This document shows, one piece after another, positions 1 to 9,731 of a stretch of DNA of 64,000 bases. Below the pieces are notes generated by a model that searched no databases, had not been told where the DNA came from, and saw nothing but the letters and a program-made list of their open reading frames with translations. A program made the position numbers and the translations under genes. The stretch's first letter is position 1; the number at the start of each line of letters is the position of its first letter. The stretch spans positions 22,960,936 through 23,024,935 of the forward strand of contig NC_058195.1 in assembly GCF_907165205.1 (NCBI RefSeq), in the 5' to 3' direction. This DNA comes from Coccinella septempunctata. Its lineage: Eukaryota > Arthropoda > Insecta > Coleoptera > Coccinellidae.

Positions 1-2
1 TA

Positions 3-1514
3 AACATAACGAGAGGGAAAATGGAAGATGGTACGTTCAAACTCAAGGAAGGTGCAGAAATTGAAGCATTGAAGGAAGGAGACACATACAAGTATCTCGG
101 CATAAAACAGGCAAGAAAAATCAATCAGACCCAGATGAAGAAAGAATTAACGGAGGAGTTTACCCGAAGATTGAGAAGGATAATGAGAACTGGTCTTAAC
201 AGCAAGAACCTGATAAAAGCGATTAACACCTACGCTTGCTCGGCGCTGAGCTATTCATTTGGTATTATCTCTTGGACGACCACCGATTTAGCAGCTTTAC
301 AGAGAAAAATACGGACGATGCTGACTAAACACAATAAACATCACCCCAAAAGCTCAATAGAACGGACAGAGCTACCACGACATCTTGGGGGTAGAGGAAT
401 TGTTGATTTGTCCAACCGTATGTCCCAGGAAATTGAAGGACTTCGAAAATATTTCTTGAGCAAGGCAGCTTCGTCAGAACTCCATCGAGTAGTTTGTGTT
501 GCTGATACTTCCACACCGCTAAAGCTACACCAGGATCACTTGGAAACCGTTGAACACTCTGCAGAAAGTAAAATGCAGAAACTGATTGGCAAACCTCTGC
601 ATGGGAGGCACCAGAATGAGGTCAACCATGATTACGTCGACATATCTGCGTCGAACTACTGGTTGACTTCCGGAAGGTTGTTTCCTGAGACAGAGGGCTT
701 CATGCTCGCCATCCAGGATCAGGTGATTCCAACAAGAAATTACATGAAATACATCGCCAAGGATGCCTCAGTGGCGGACGATAGCTGTCGTTATGGCTGT
801 GCGACACATGAAACTATCCAGCACATCACCGGGGGATGTCAGAAGTTCGCGGGCACGGAGTACAAAAATAGACATGATGCCGTTGCCAAGATTCTTCACC
901 AAGAATTGGCACTGAAACACCAACTTCTGAGTTCGAAAAAGGTTCCTTATTACAATTACCATCCAGATGCTGTATTGGAAAATGAACATCACAAGCTCTA
1001 CTGGGATCGCACGGTTCTCACAGACCGGAAAATAACCCACAATAGACCAGACCTCATATTGCTCAATAAGGATGAGGACAGAGCACTATTCATCGATGTG
1101 GCGATTCCAAATAATAACAATCTTCTAGATAGGCACACTGAAAAAATTTCAAAGTACAGAGATCTCGAGGAACAAACCAGGAGACAGTGGAAGCTGAAAG
1201 ATATCAAGACCATCCCTATTGTCATATCATCTACAGGCCTGATACCGAAGAAACTGCTAGAGAACTTGAAGAAGCTTCAGTTGGACGAAAATATCTATAA
1301 GGTCATGCAGAAGGCGGTACTGCTGGGAACGGCGAGAACTGTACGCAAGTACATGGGAAATTCAGAGGAACACCGTCTGCTCCGACAGGAAGTGCGGGTG
1401 GAGCAGGAATCCAACCTACAGCAGGGAGGCGAGGAGCGACCCGGACCCGACCACCACCACGAGCCCGAAAACCTGGAAAGGGCTCCAACAGAGCTTAATC
1501 CTTTTGATATCTGA
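3..1514 (+). CDS. C-terminal reverse transcriptase thumb and RLE endonuclease of R4A
   Basis: An open frame of about 500 codons without internal stops, missing its N-terminal RT palm because the window starts inside the gene. Near the start it has the YKYLGIKQ segment typical just after the RT domain. Around residue 255 it has a zinc-knuckle-like C-x3-C-x7-H-x4-C cluster (CRYGCATHETIQHITGGC), followed by HNRPD and a downstream D-x-A-x-P, as in the PD-(D/E)xK restriction-like endonucleases of R2/R4-group LINEs. The protein would nick the target and prime reverse transcription from the nick. The predicted C-terminus (NPFDI) is shared with copies 2 and 3. Of the four R4A copies here this is the only one with an undamaged C-terminal half. 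Confidence 0.8.
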   Translation, partial: NITRGKMEDGTFKLKEGAEIEALKEGDTYKYLGIKQARKINQTQMKKELTEEFTRRLRRIMRTGLNSKNLIKAINTYACSALSYSFGIISWTTTDLAALQRKIRTMLTKHNKHHPKSSIERTELPRHLGGRGIVDLSNRMSQEIEGLRKYFLSKAASSELHRVVCVADTSTPLKLHQDHLETVEHSAESKMQKLIGKPLHGRHQNEVNHDYVDISASNYWLTSGRLFPETEGFMLAIQDQVIPTRNYMKYIAKDASVADDSCRYGCATHETIQHITGGCQKFAGTEYKNRHDAVAKILHQELALKHQLLSSKKVPYYNYHPDAVLENEHHKLYWDRTVLTDRKITHNRPDLILLNKDEDRALFIDVAIPNNNNLLDRHTEKISKYRDLEEQTRRQWKLKDIKTIPIVISSTGLIPKKLLENLKKLQLDENIYKVMQKAVLLGTARTVRKYMGNSEEHRLLRQEVRVEQESNLQQGGEERPGPDHHHEPENLERAPTELNPFDI

Positions 1515-1575
1515 GATATCTGGGATAAGTGAATTTTCCTCTGGAGAGGAGTGTGAAAGCCGCAAGGCTAAAGTC

Positions 1576-1604
1576 ATAATAATAATAATAATAATAATAA
1601 TAAT
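1576..1604. repeat. (TAA)n microsatellite shared by R4A and LINE-A
   Basis: About 29 bp of pure ATA/TAA repeat. On its left is the R4A 3' UTR (plus strand). On its right is a TGTTTATTAATC context like that following the tail of LINE-C (44628-44670), which marks the 3' end of LINE-A on the minus strand. One tract therefore serves as the tail of two elements in opposite orientation. Confidence 0.85.
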
Positions 1605-1822
1605 GTTTATTAATCTATAAACATGGTTTACGTTACAGAGATCATACCAGAATAGTATAATCTGTGTGTAACTATTAATTATAACTTAATTTAATTCTAC
1701 AATATATAATTTCAAACATAAATAAATCTTTCCTAACATTCACTTCACTGTGAAGGCACTCCTGGCTCTTATTCAAAAGTCCAAACCGGGTTTTACGTTG
1801 CTCAAATTGGTGAAATTATCCT

Positions 1823-1910
1823 GTCATAATCGGTGAGTAGTTTGTCCTAATCGGTGAGTATATTTGTCCTAATCGGTGAGAATGTTTCGTCATAATCGGT
1901 GAGTATTCGG
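1823..1910. repeat. Four-unit 21-23 bp tandem repeat in LINE-A 3' UTR
   Basis: Four consecutive units with the core TAATCGGTGAG, starting near 1823, 1844, 1866 and 1889. They differ at a few positions (GTCATAATC or GTCCTAATC). They lie in the 3' UTR of LINE-A, about 80 bp beyond the stop of its C-terminal fragment. Confidence 0.8.
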
Positions 1911-1986
1911 TATTATAGTTGGATATTCTGATGTATTTTGTTTCATTCATTGAATTTATTAATTAAATCATTTGCTTCTCTTATGT

Positions 1987-2902
1987 TCAACTGAACTCTA
2001 GCCATTCCCTGGTTGTCCTCTTAAATTTCTTATAATTTCTAATTTTTTTCAACTGAATTGGGATCGCTGCATATACTTTAGAAACAAGGAATTGAGCTGA
2101 TCTCTGTCCTACTCGCTTAAAACATTTTGAGGTATAGTAGGTTCTATCTTTATTTCTTGTTTCGTATTCATAATCTACGTTATTTAATGGTATCTTTCCC
2201 TTGAACACGCTTACGGCCATTTTTAGAATGAATAATTTCCTGATGTTGAGTATTTTGGACTTTTGGAATAGAGGCTCACTAGGGTATGTTATTCTTTTAC
2301 TATATAATGACAATCGTAAATTCCGCCCCATCCAACTATCCCGTAACCAATTAGTGTTTCAACAAGAGCATTGTAGATCATTATTAAATATTTTTCTTGC
2401 ATGCAGACTTTTTTTAAAGCTTTGAATTTATAAATTATTCCTCTCAATTTTCTGGTCAAGTTTTCCACATGTTTATCCCATCTCAAATGACAATCAATTA
2501 TCACACCAAGGTAATTTGCACTTTTTGCTGCTGGTATACTTGTATTTGTGTCTATGTCGATGTTTCCATACTTTGGCAAGCCACTCTCATATGATGCAAA
2601 CGGAACATATTTTGTTTTATCCACATTCAGAGTAAGTTTATTATACTGCAACCAATTTTTCACTAGCATAAAGTTGTTCTTCGTTTTACTCTTCAGTTCA
2701 TCCCAGGAGTTTGCTTGAAATATGATTCTGTGTCGTCTGCAAAACCGATAATATTTCCGTTGCAGGGAACCTTAAACAAGTCGTTAATATATATTAGAAA
2801 TAAGAGTGGCCCCAACACCGTACCCTGCGGAACACCGTAAGTGACACATTTCTCTTCGCTTCTTTTTCCATCGATCTCAACAACTTGTTTACGATTCGAT
2901 AG
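1987..2902 (-). pseudogene. LINE-A reverse transcriptase C-terminal half, frameshifted
   Basis: Two overlapping open segments in different frames (2289-2669 and 1987-2331), plus a stretch at 2700-2900, carry the RT palm end and the C-terminal domain. Visible are a CGV-PQGT-like region just below 2850, a LNVDKTKYVPF segment, YLGVIIDCHLRWDKHV, and a tail ending in REWLEFS. At least two frame changes (near 2310 and 2700-2900) and a stop at 2903 prevent continuous translation, so this copy is dead. The fragments read in the order expected for CR1/jockey-group RT proteins and continue the frame at 2903-4099. Confidence 0.75.
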
Positions 2903-4099
2903 TTAACTCTTTAATAACTCATGAATCTTACCCCGGAATCCGCATCTATCAAGTTTATCCAACAGAATTTCATGTGAGACGGTATCAAATGCTTTAGCGA
3001 GATCTACGAAGATGCAAAGAGAAGAAATTTGTTTGTCTAGATATTCATAAATATTGGTTGTTAATTTTCTGATAGCATCCTCAGTAGATCTACCGCTCAT
3101 GAATCCATACTGGTTTTCATGTATTATTTTATTTTCGAGAAGGAATTGCATCATGCGTTTGTATATTATTTTTTCCATTATTTTCGCAAAGTTGGATATC
3201 AATGAGATGGGTCTATAATTGACCATTTCAAGCTTATCTCCGTTCTTGTATAAGGGCTGGATAACTACCAACTTCAATATGTCCGGAAAACATCCAGTGA
3301 CGAAACAATGGTTTATGATATGTGTTAAGGGTTCCGAAATTTCCTTTTTTATTTCAATAAGGATCTCGGTCCTAATACCGTCGTGCCCAGGAGCTTTTCT
3401 TTCCTTTAACGTTTCCATTATCGTTTCTATTTCAAATCTGTCTGTGGGAGATAAAAAAAATGTTTTTCCTTGAATAGGGTTATTTTCCGCTGGGTGTTCA
3501 ACATTTTCAATATTACTCGCATATACTTGCCCTATGGTACTATAGTGTTGGTTGAATGCATTGGCTATAATATTTTTGTTTTCAGTAATTTCTCCATGGA
3601 TTCTAATGCATTTTATCGATGTTTCCTTCCTGGATTCACCGCAGACAGTCTTGACCTGGTCCCATACAATTTTGGATTCTGAGTTTTTAGTTTCAGCAAT
3701 TTTTTTTATGTATTCCATTTTAGCAATTTTAATTCTCTTCTGTATTTCATTTTTCAATTTAGAATACTGATTTTTCAATATTTCGTTGTTGGGGTCATTT
3801 TTTAGTTTCAAATAGAGTATATTTTTTTCATTTATCAATTTTATCAAAGAATCTGTGATCCATAATTTCCGTTGAATGTTTTTATTTTTTATTGTTTTCT
3901 TATGTGTGTTTTTTTCAATATAATTTGTAATGATCTGAATAAATGAATTGGTCATCATATTTGCGTCATTTCCTTGATAAATCTCACACCAATTTTCCCT
4001 CTCGAGATCACTCCTCAACTTTTTATAGTTAATATAGCTTTTTATTTTTGGTTTATCTCTTCCTTTTGATTTGTTTACTGAAACATTCAAGGATATCAT
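2903..4099 (-). pseudogene. LINE-A reverse transcriptase, N-terminal half
   Basis: A 398-codon open stretch covering the linker after the endonuclease and RT motifs 0 to A: APGHDGIRTEIL, NYRPISLISNFAKIMEKI, NQYGFMSGRSTEDAI and the catalytic-A segment FVDLAKAFDTVSHEILL. It stops just before the PQG motif, where the frame shifts. The linker is lysine- and asparagine-rich, in line with local AT content. The upstream endonuclease lies beyond the errantivirus at 11525-12210. This reads as a young copy with few lesions, but it cannot encode a full protein. Confidence 0.8.
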
Positions 4100-4153
4100 C
4101 GTTGGGAAATGATCTGTTATTAAGTGACGTATTATGCAAGCATTACATTTATC

Positions 4154-4157
4154 ATAT
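4154..4157. other. Target-site duplication ATAT, left
   Basis: ATAT directly left of the LTR. The same four bases follow the other LTR at 11521-11524. Four-base ATAT-type duplications are usual for errantiviruses of the 17.6/297 group. Confidence 0.7.
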
Positions 4158-4438
4158 AATTATGATTTTCGATCCGCAAACTCTGTTTTTAAAAAGAATT
4201 TTATTCTTTCAATTATAAATCACAATTTTGAAAAACTAAATGACTTTATAATTGGACAGAGCGGAAAGGAGTTACAAACAGAATGAATTCTAAAATGGAA
4301 CTAACTAGAATGTGTCTCTTTTCACATGGAAACCTTGGATTCTGGAAGAATCCGAGTCATCACTTTCTTCTCGCACTAACACTTTCCGCGAAGACGAAGC
4401 TGGCGTCAGCGTTCCAGTACGGGGAGCATCTCGTAATA
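4158..4438 (-). repeat. 3' LTR of the errantivirus
   Basis: 281 bp, repeated at 11240-11520 with one difference. It begins next to the polypurine tract and ends next to the ATAT duplication. The outermost base or two are ambiguous because both flanks share A/T bases. Confidence 0.9.
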
Positions 4439-4449
4439 CTTTCCCCCTT
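4439..4449 (-). other. Polypurine tract
   Basis: Minus-strand AAGGGGGAAAG immediately before the 3' LTR. It overlaps the env stop codon (4448-4450). It primes plus-strand DNA synthesis in LTR elements. Confidence 0.85.
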
Positions 4450-5950
4450 AAGAGATAACGTCTCTGTTATCTGCTGGGTGGCCTTGGGTGATGTCTTCCA
4501 TTTCTACGTGTATGATTTTCCTTGGACTGTAGATTAACTCGGAGATCCTTGTTTTGTTCTTTATAACGAAGATGATTCCAAGAATTGTGAAACAGCACAA
4601 TATCACACTTGTAGACTGGTGAATGACCTGAGTTATTGGATGTAGGTACATGGGCTGGTCTGAAAGTTTTTCTGCTTCTTGAAGGATTGAAGTTGGTTCT
4701 TTCAGATGCCTCAGGTGAAATTCAATTTTGTGGGTGGAGTTCAATGAAATTTTCGAAATGTTTTTGGCGGTTATTTCGAAAATCGGAACTGTGTCATCGT
4801 AGATGGATTCTTCAATAATAATTCGGCAGGTGGAACTTAGAAGGTTGATTCCCTGGATTGATTTCCTGAATAGAATTCCATGGCAGTCTTCTAGTACTGT
4901 TTTGTTCTTTTTGAAGAGGATCAGGAGCTGGTGATTCTTCAGCGGGTGGATGATGTTGAAGTCGTTGTTCACTAGTGTTGTTTGGCATCGACCTGGGGTT
5001 GACAGAATGCATGCTTCCTTGGTAGGCTGTTGAAGGCAAAGCACCATCGAACTTCCCAATGTTGATTTGCATATTTCATTGGTCCAATATTCCTCGTTGT
5101 TGATTTTGATGGAATACGTCTTTGGCGGGATCACAGCAATATCTTGGGTATTGGGTACAGGGTAGATTCGGGAATATGAAGCAATTACTCGTTTGAGAAT
5201 TGGGATTTTGAGAAGGAATGTGATAGTTTCCTTCGTTCCAATGACAGACATTTTTGCATATTCGATTATTTTGAAAAGATGAACATGATCAATTGGTGAT
5301 GGTTGCTGTGTCTTATAAATTTTTTCAAGATATGTCCCGATGGAATAAAGTTCTTCAACTTTAATGACTTCTAAATTTGGAATTTCTCTCATTGCAAAAC
5401 TTATAGTCCTTTCTAGCATTAATAAAGTGTTCAAGAGTGCTTGGGACTGAAGCATTTGGTATTCTACAATGATTCGAAATCCTTCGGTAGATTCAATATT
5501 CTGGAATAATGCTTTAGTATGAATAATATTTTCGTTTAGCAGAGCCAAATCTTCTGAATATCTTTTTGACAAATGATTAGCAAAAGAAGTTAATTTATTT
5601 ATCCTTTCGATTTCGGAAGATTTGCTGTTGTGAAGGCTTTCTAAATTTTCGTTAATAGTTTTCAGATCATCATCGTCTAGGTTACCTGTAATGAATTTAA
5701 TACCTTTTCCGATGAAATTAGCCAAACCTCTTCTAACTTTTCTATTGACAAATTTTCGTAAGATTTGTTCGATTTGATCCAAATTCAAACTCAATTGGTG
5801 AAAAAGTCGACGGGGTAATTCATCGAATGTTTGGTCTTTCTGAAGGTCATTAAAATTATCGTTCAACTGATCGAAATTGTCTTGCAAATTGGTAATATTT
5901 ATGAAGAAAAGAAAATTATGGCAATGATCAAGAATTTTGGCATGACTCAA
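4448..5950 (-). CDS. env: Envelope glycoprotein of the errantivirus (F-like)
   Basis: A 500-codon open frame with no internal stop, in the position of errantivirus env genes. Residues 70-74 read RKVRR, a furin-type cleavage site, followed by a glycine-rich hydrophobic stretch like the fusion peptide of baculovirus F-type proteins. Long helical, leucine-rich segments follow. Near residues 447-464 there is a single hydrophobic membrane span (ILCCFTILGIIFVI) and a basic tail of about 35 residues. The ORF as listed begins at a TTG codon. The same frame stays open upstream to a stop at 6062-6064, overlapping the end of pol and including a strongly hydrophobic stretch that could be the signal peptide. 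As in other errantiviruses it is probably expressed from a spliced mRNA; a good acceptor lies at 6039-6051. It looks undamaged. Confidence 0.88.
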   Translation of the reverse strand: MSHAKILDHCHNFLFFINITNLQDNFDQLNDNFNDLQKDQTFDELPRRLFHQLSLNLDQIEQILRKFVNRKVRRGLANFIGKGIKFITGNLDDDDLKTINENLESLHNSKSSEIERINKLTSFANHLSKRYSEDLALLNENIIHTKALFQNIESTEGFRIIVEYQMLQSQALLNTLLMLERTISFAMREIPNLEVIKVEELYSIGTYLEKIYKTQQPSPIDHVHLFKIIEYAKMSVIGTKETITFLLKIPILKRVIASYSRIYPVPNTQDIAVIPPKTYSIKINNEEYWTNEICKSTLGSSMVLCLQQPTKEACILSTPGRCQTTLVNNDFNIIHPLKNHQLLILFKKNKTVLEDCHGILFRKSIQGINLLSSTCRIIIEESIYDDTVPIFEITAKNISKISLNSTHKIEFHLRHLKEPTSILQEAEKLSDQPMYLHPITQVIHQSTSVILCCFTILGIIFVIKNKTRISELIYSPRKIIHVEMEDITQGHPADNRDVIS

Positions 5951-5969
5951 AGGTTCTTCAAAGTATCCA

Positions 5970-8900
5970 TTACTTTTTATTTCGTGGACCTGAAGGGCCT
6001 GGTTTGTTTGGGTCTGAATCAGGAGGATCAGCAGTATCCTGAAAAGAACAAACGTTTTTTCTTAGTTTTTTGACTTTTTGTATGTGCGCTGTTGTTTCTC
6101 TTGATTTTGTAATTAGACCACTTATTTTGTTTTGTTGTTGCTGTTCAACAATAATTTTTTCGAAGGGTGGATGCGTTTTTCTCGGTCTGTTTCGTTCGAC
6201 GTAAACTTCTGCTTGCTCTAAATTTGGAGGGTCATTTCGCTTTTCGTTCAGCTTGTTTAATGTTTTCTGAGCTTTGTTTTTATTTCGTTCGTAAATATGG
6301 TCAAAAAATGGCAAAATTTCCTGTTTTCGTTTCTCGTTATACTGCTCATAAATAGTCATATTCAAATCAAATTCTGGTAATTTGTCGTATGGACCATGAA
6401 GTAAATGAGAAGGTGAATAACCAGTCGCTGAATGTATCGATTGATTATAAATTAATGTTGCTGTAATCATGAGATTAGCTGGATTTTCATTTGGGTTTTT
6501 CAATTTGAGAATTCTGAGTTTTTCCAAAATTGTTGAATGGAATCGTTCAATTGGAGAATTTGAGCTCGGATTGTTCACTGTTGTAAAATGTAGATTGATT
6601 TTGTTCAATTCACAATACTCTGTGAAAGTCTTGTTCTGAAATTCTCGTCCTTCGTCACAAACAATCTTTTGTGGAATATTGTGATGTGAAAAATAATGAC
6701 GTAATTTATTGAGAATTGTTAAAGCAGTGCCGTCTTTTAAAAGGTATGATTGCGCGTATTTTGAAAATAAATCAATTATTGTTAAAAACTTCGAATTTTG
6801 AAAAGAAAATGTATCAATGTGGATTACTTCGAAAGGTCGCTTAGCTAGGAGGGGACCTGAAAATTTCAATTTATAAGGGTTTCTCTCTTATTTTGATTTA
6901 AGGCATAATTCGCATTTATTTATGATTTCTGTGATTTTATTCCTCATTTTTGGCCAATAGTATTTTTTCGATAATTGATTAAATGTTTCTGAAATACCAT
7001 TATGGTTTTTATCATGATATTCTGAAATGATTTCGACTTGATTCTCTTCACAAGGTACATCTAATAAAAGGGTGTTGCTTATATAAAGTTTCACGGAGTA
7101 ATTGAAGGATTCTTTGCAAAATCTGATGAAAGGGAGTCGTAATTTATTATCTCTGAAAAATATTCCGTAAGATTCATTCGGTCTAAAAATTTCTTTGAAA
7201 AAAGTTGAAAAATCATTTTCCATGAAATTTTGTCTTATTGTTATGTTGTAAGTATTTTTCTGAAAATTTTTTGTGAATTTTAAATTGTATTGTTCGCCAA
7301 TATTTAGAATAATTCTATTCGGATATATATTCACAGAAGATTCCGTGATTGGAATAACTTTTCCATTGTCTTCTTGAGTTGAATGAATGGTGGCATTAGA
7401 ATCATTATTATTTGCTTCATGTTGATGATTGGGATCATCGTTATTTTGACGATTGTCTGGGGGGTTCAAAATATTTTCAAGTTCTTCATCACTAAGTACC
7501 GGAAGATCATTATTATTAGGTAAAATTGAGGAAACTTCTATATTTAGGTCATTTTCTGATAATAAAGAGTCTTCATTTTCTCTGTTATTGATTTCAATTC
7601 GCGATAGGGCATCCGCAACTTTATTTTCTTTTCCTTTTTTATGAATTATGTTGAAATCAAATTCATCAAGTTTCAATTTCCATCTTATGAGCCTGGAATT
7701 AGGTTCTTTTATTTTATAAAGCCAAACAAGGGGATTATGATCAGTTTCTATTATGAAATTTTGTCCGTAGAGGTATGGTCGAAAATGTTTTGTTGAATCT
7801 AAAATTGAGAGGAGTTCTTTTTCTATGGTTGAATAATTTTTTTCGGCTGAATTTAGGGTTCTTGAATAATAGGCAACTGGGCGGTTGTCTTGTGATAATA
7901 CACTTCCAATTGCAACATTTGAAGCATCTGTTGTTAATTTAAATGTTTTTTCAAAATCTGGATAAGCTAATATCGGAGCATTTGTCAATAATTCTTTACA
8001 TAATTGAAAAGCATTTACATAGTCGGGATCATCAATTTTAATTTTCGCTCCTTTCTTAAGGCATTTGGTCATGGGAGAAACTATGTGAGCAAAATTTTGA
8101 ATGAATCGTCTGTAATAACTTATTAATCCTAAAAATGATTTGATTTCCTTCACTGTGCGTGGAATAGGGTACTTTTCAACAGCTTTCAGTTTAGAGGGAT
8201 TCGGAGATATTCCGTCAGGAGTTATTAAGTGTCCTAAGAATTCGACATTTTTACTCAAAAATTCACATTTGTCAAGTTCAATTTTGAGGTTGAATTCTCT
8301 AATTTTTTCAAAAATTGATTTCAAATGGCAAATATGTTCTTGTAACGATTTTGAAAATACGACAATGTCATCCATGTAAACGAAACAAAACTTATGAAGA
8401 TATTCTTTAAGTACATTGTCCATTACGCGTTGAAATGTACTGGGTCCATTTTTCAATCCGTAGGGCATACGAAGATATTCGTAGTGACCATTATTCACGG
8501 TGAATGCAGTTTTTTCTATTGATTCCTCGTCCATTTCGATTTGGTGAAAGGCTTTTGCCATATCGAGTGTCGAAAAATAGCAACTTTTTCCTAAATTATC
8601 CAAAATTTCTTCTATTCGCGGGAGCGGATATTTATCCTCAATGGTTTTTTCATTTAAACGGCGATAATCAATGACCATACGATATTTCTTTTGGCCGGAA
8701 GCATCTTTCTTTTTGTCTACAATCCAAACTGGAGCACTGTAGGGTGAAATAGATGGACGAATGATATTATCATCTAAAAGTTTTTGAATTTGTTCTTGAA
8801 TAATCTTTTTCATGCTGTGAGGGTGTCTGAAAGATTTAACGTGAACGGGTTCTTCATCTTTCGTTCTTATTTTATGCTTGACAGTATTGCTAAAAGAGAG

Positions 8901-9731
8901 ATCGCAGTTTTCGTTATAGAAAATATTTTTGAATTTACTACAAAGTTTCAAAATTTCTCGTTTTTCTTCAGAATTCATGTGTTGCGTACGAATATTTTTT
9001 GAAAGTTTTAATTTAGAATTTTCAATTTGAGGAGCACATATTTCTGTTTCAGATATTGATTTCACGGGTATTCTTTCCGAAAAGTTAATCTCTAAATTCC
9101 CGTTAATTGATTCTGAAATAGGAATTAGGCAAATACCATTTTTTGCTCGTGCTATACATTCTGGTGTTGAGAATTTTTTAAAATTAATTTCGGGTAGTAA
9201 AACGTCACCATTTTCTAGGGATACTGGAATTTTTACAAATGTTCTTGCTATAGTTTTATTTGGTTTAAGTTTATTCGTGGAGTACTCGAGGTTAAAAGGT
9301 ATTTTCAAATTTTTCATTTCCAAAATGTGGTTTTGATAGTCAATCTTTGCACCTAATTTTTGCAAATCGGATGTTCCTAATAAAGCATCGAAATTTTTAT
9401 GCCAGTCGACAACATGTAAATGAATATTGTCGAGGATTCCTAATTCGTAAAACAGTGGAATATTGATGTTATCATCAACGTTAATTGTATTTCCTAATCC
9501 GGACACACTGAATTTTTCTTTGAACAAAAATTGGAAAAATTTCTCAAATGCTGGTTTTCTATTAATGACTGAATTTGTGGCTCCCGAGTCTATTAAAATT
9601 TTCAAATTTATTTTTGGAAGATAAATGTCATGTAAATTGATTTTATTTTCAAGGAATTGAGATCTAAGTTCCTGGGGTTTCTGGAGGAGCTTCTTGAAAA
9701 TTTTCATCCATTTCGTAATAATAATTCTCAT
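5970..9731 (-). pseudogene. pol: Errantivirus pol (protease, RT, RNase H, integrase), one internal stop
   Basis: One reading frame of about 1,250 codons, broken only by a TAA at 6888-6890. Upstream part (6888-9731): aspartic protease with DSGATNSV near residue 48, RT with YMDD near 452-455, RNase H with TDAS near 601, tether region, and the integrase zinc finger (H, H, C, C; residues about 905-944). Downstream part (5970-6887): integrase core with D, D and E spaced as in DD35E (about residues 19, 72 and 108 of the downstream piece) and a basic C-terminus. The stop falls exactly between zinc finger and catalytic core, so this copy should make RT but not full integrase unless the stop is read through. 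The start shown is inside the gag overlap; Pol is normally made as a Gag-Pol frameshift product. Confidence 0.9.
6039..6051 (-). promoter_or_regulatory. Candidate 3' splice site for env mRNA
   Basis: On the minus strand a pyrimidine-rich run ends in TTCTTTTCAG, followed by G at 6038. It lies inside the pol C-terminus, upstream of the env frame, where errantivirus subgenomic env RNAs are spliced. Translated from here the env frame opens with a hydrophobic leader. The donor, expected in the 5' leader or early gag, was not pinned down. Confidence 0.45.

Larger units (their letters stand above)
1..1604 (+). mobile_element. R4/Dong-like LINE (family R4A), copy 1, 3' part
   Basis: The 3' portion of a non-LTR retrotransposon whose endonuclease is of the restriction-like (RLE) type. 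It is cut by the window start. The reading frame is open from position 3, ends at 1514, and is followed by a 60-bp 3' UTR and a (TAA)n tract at 1576-1604. The same 3' UTR and the same trinucleotide tract recur at the end of copy 3 (27051-27120, opposite strand), so the tract marks the true element end. Known R4-clade members such as Bombyx Dong insert in TAA repeats, which fits. The clade assignment is from motif order and target, not from a tree. Confidence 0.8.
1605..4153 (-). mobile_element. LINE-A, 3' part (split by the errantivirus)
   Basis: An APE-type non-LTR retrotransposon on the minus strand, with its 3' end at the (TAA)n tract and its 5' part at 11525-12379. The errantivirus 4158-11520 sits between the endonuclease and the reverse transcriptase. 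With the virus and one copy of the ATAT duplication removed, the endonuclease C-terminus and the start of the RT-side frame lie side by side, offset by one AT dinucleotide. The 3' UTR (1605-1986) carries a small tandem repeat. CR1/jockey group by RT motifs; the clade is not settled. Confidence 0.75.

Noticed and set aside
4811..5072. ORFs inside env, pol and LINE genes on the opposite strand or in other frames
   Set aside because: They overlap strong coding regions and have no similarity of their own.
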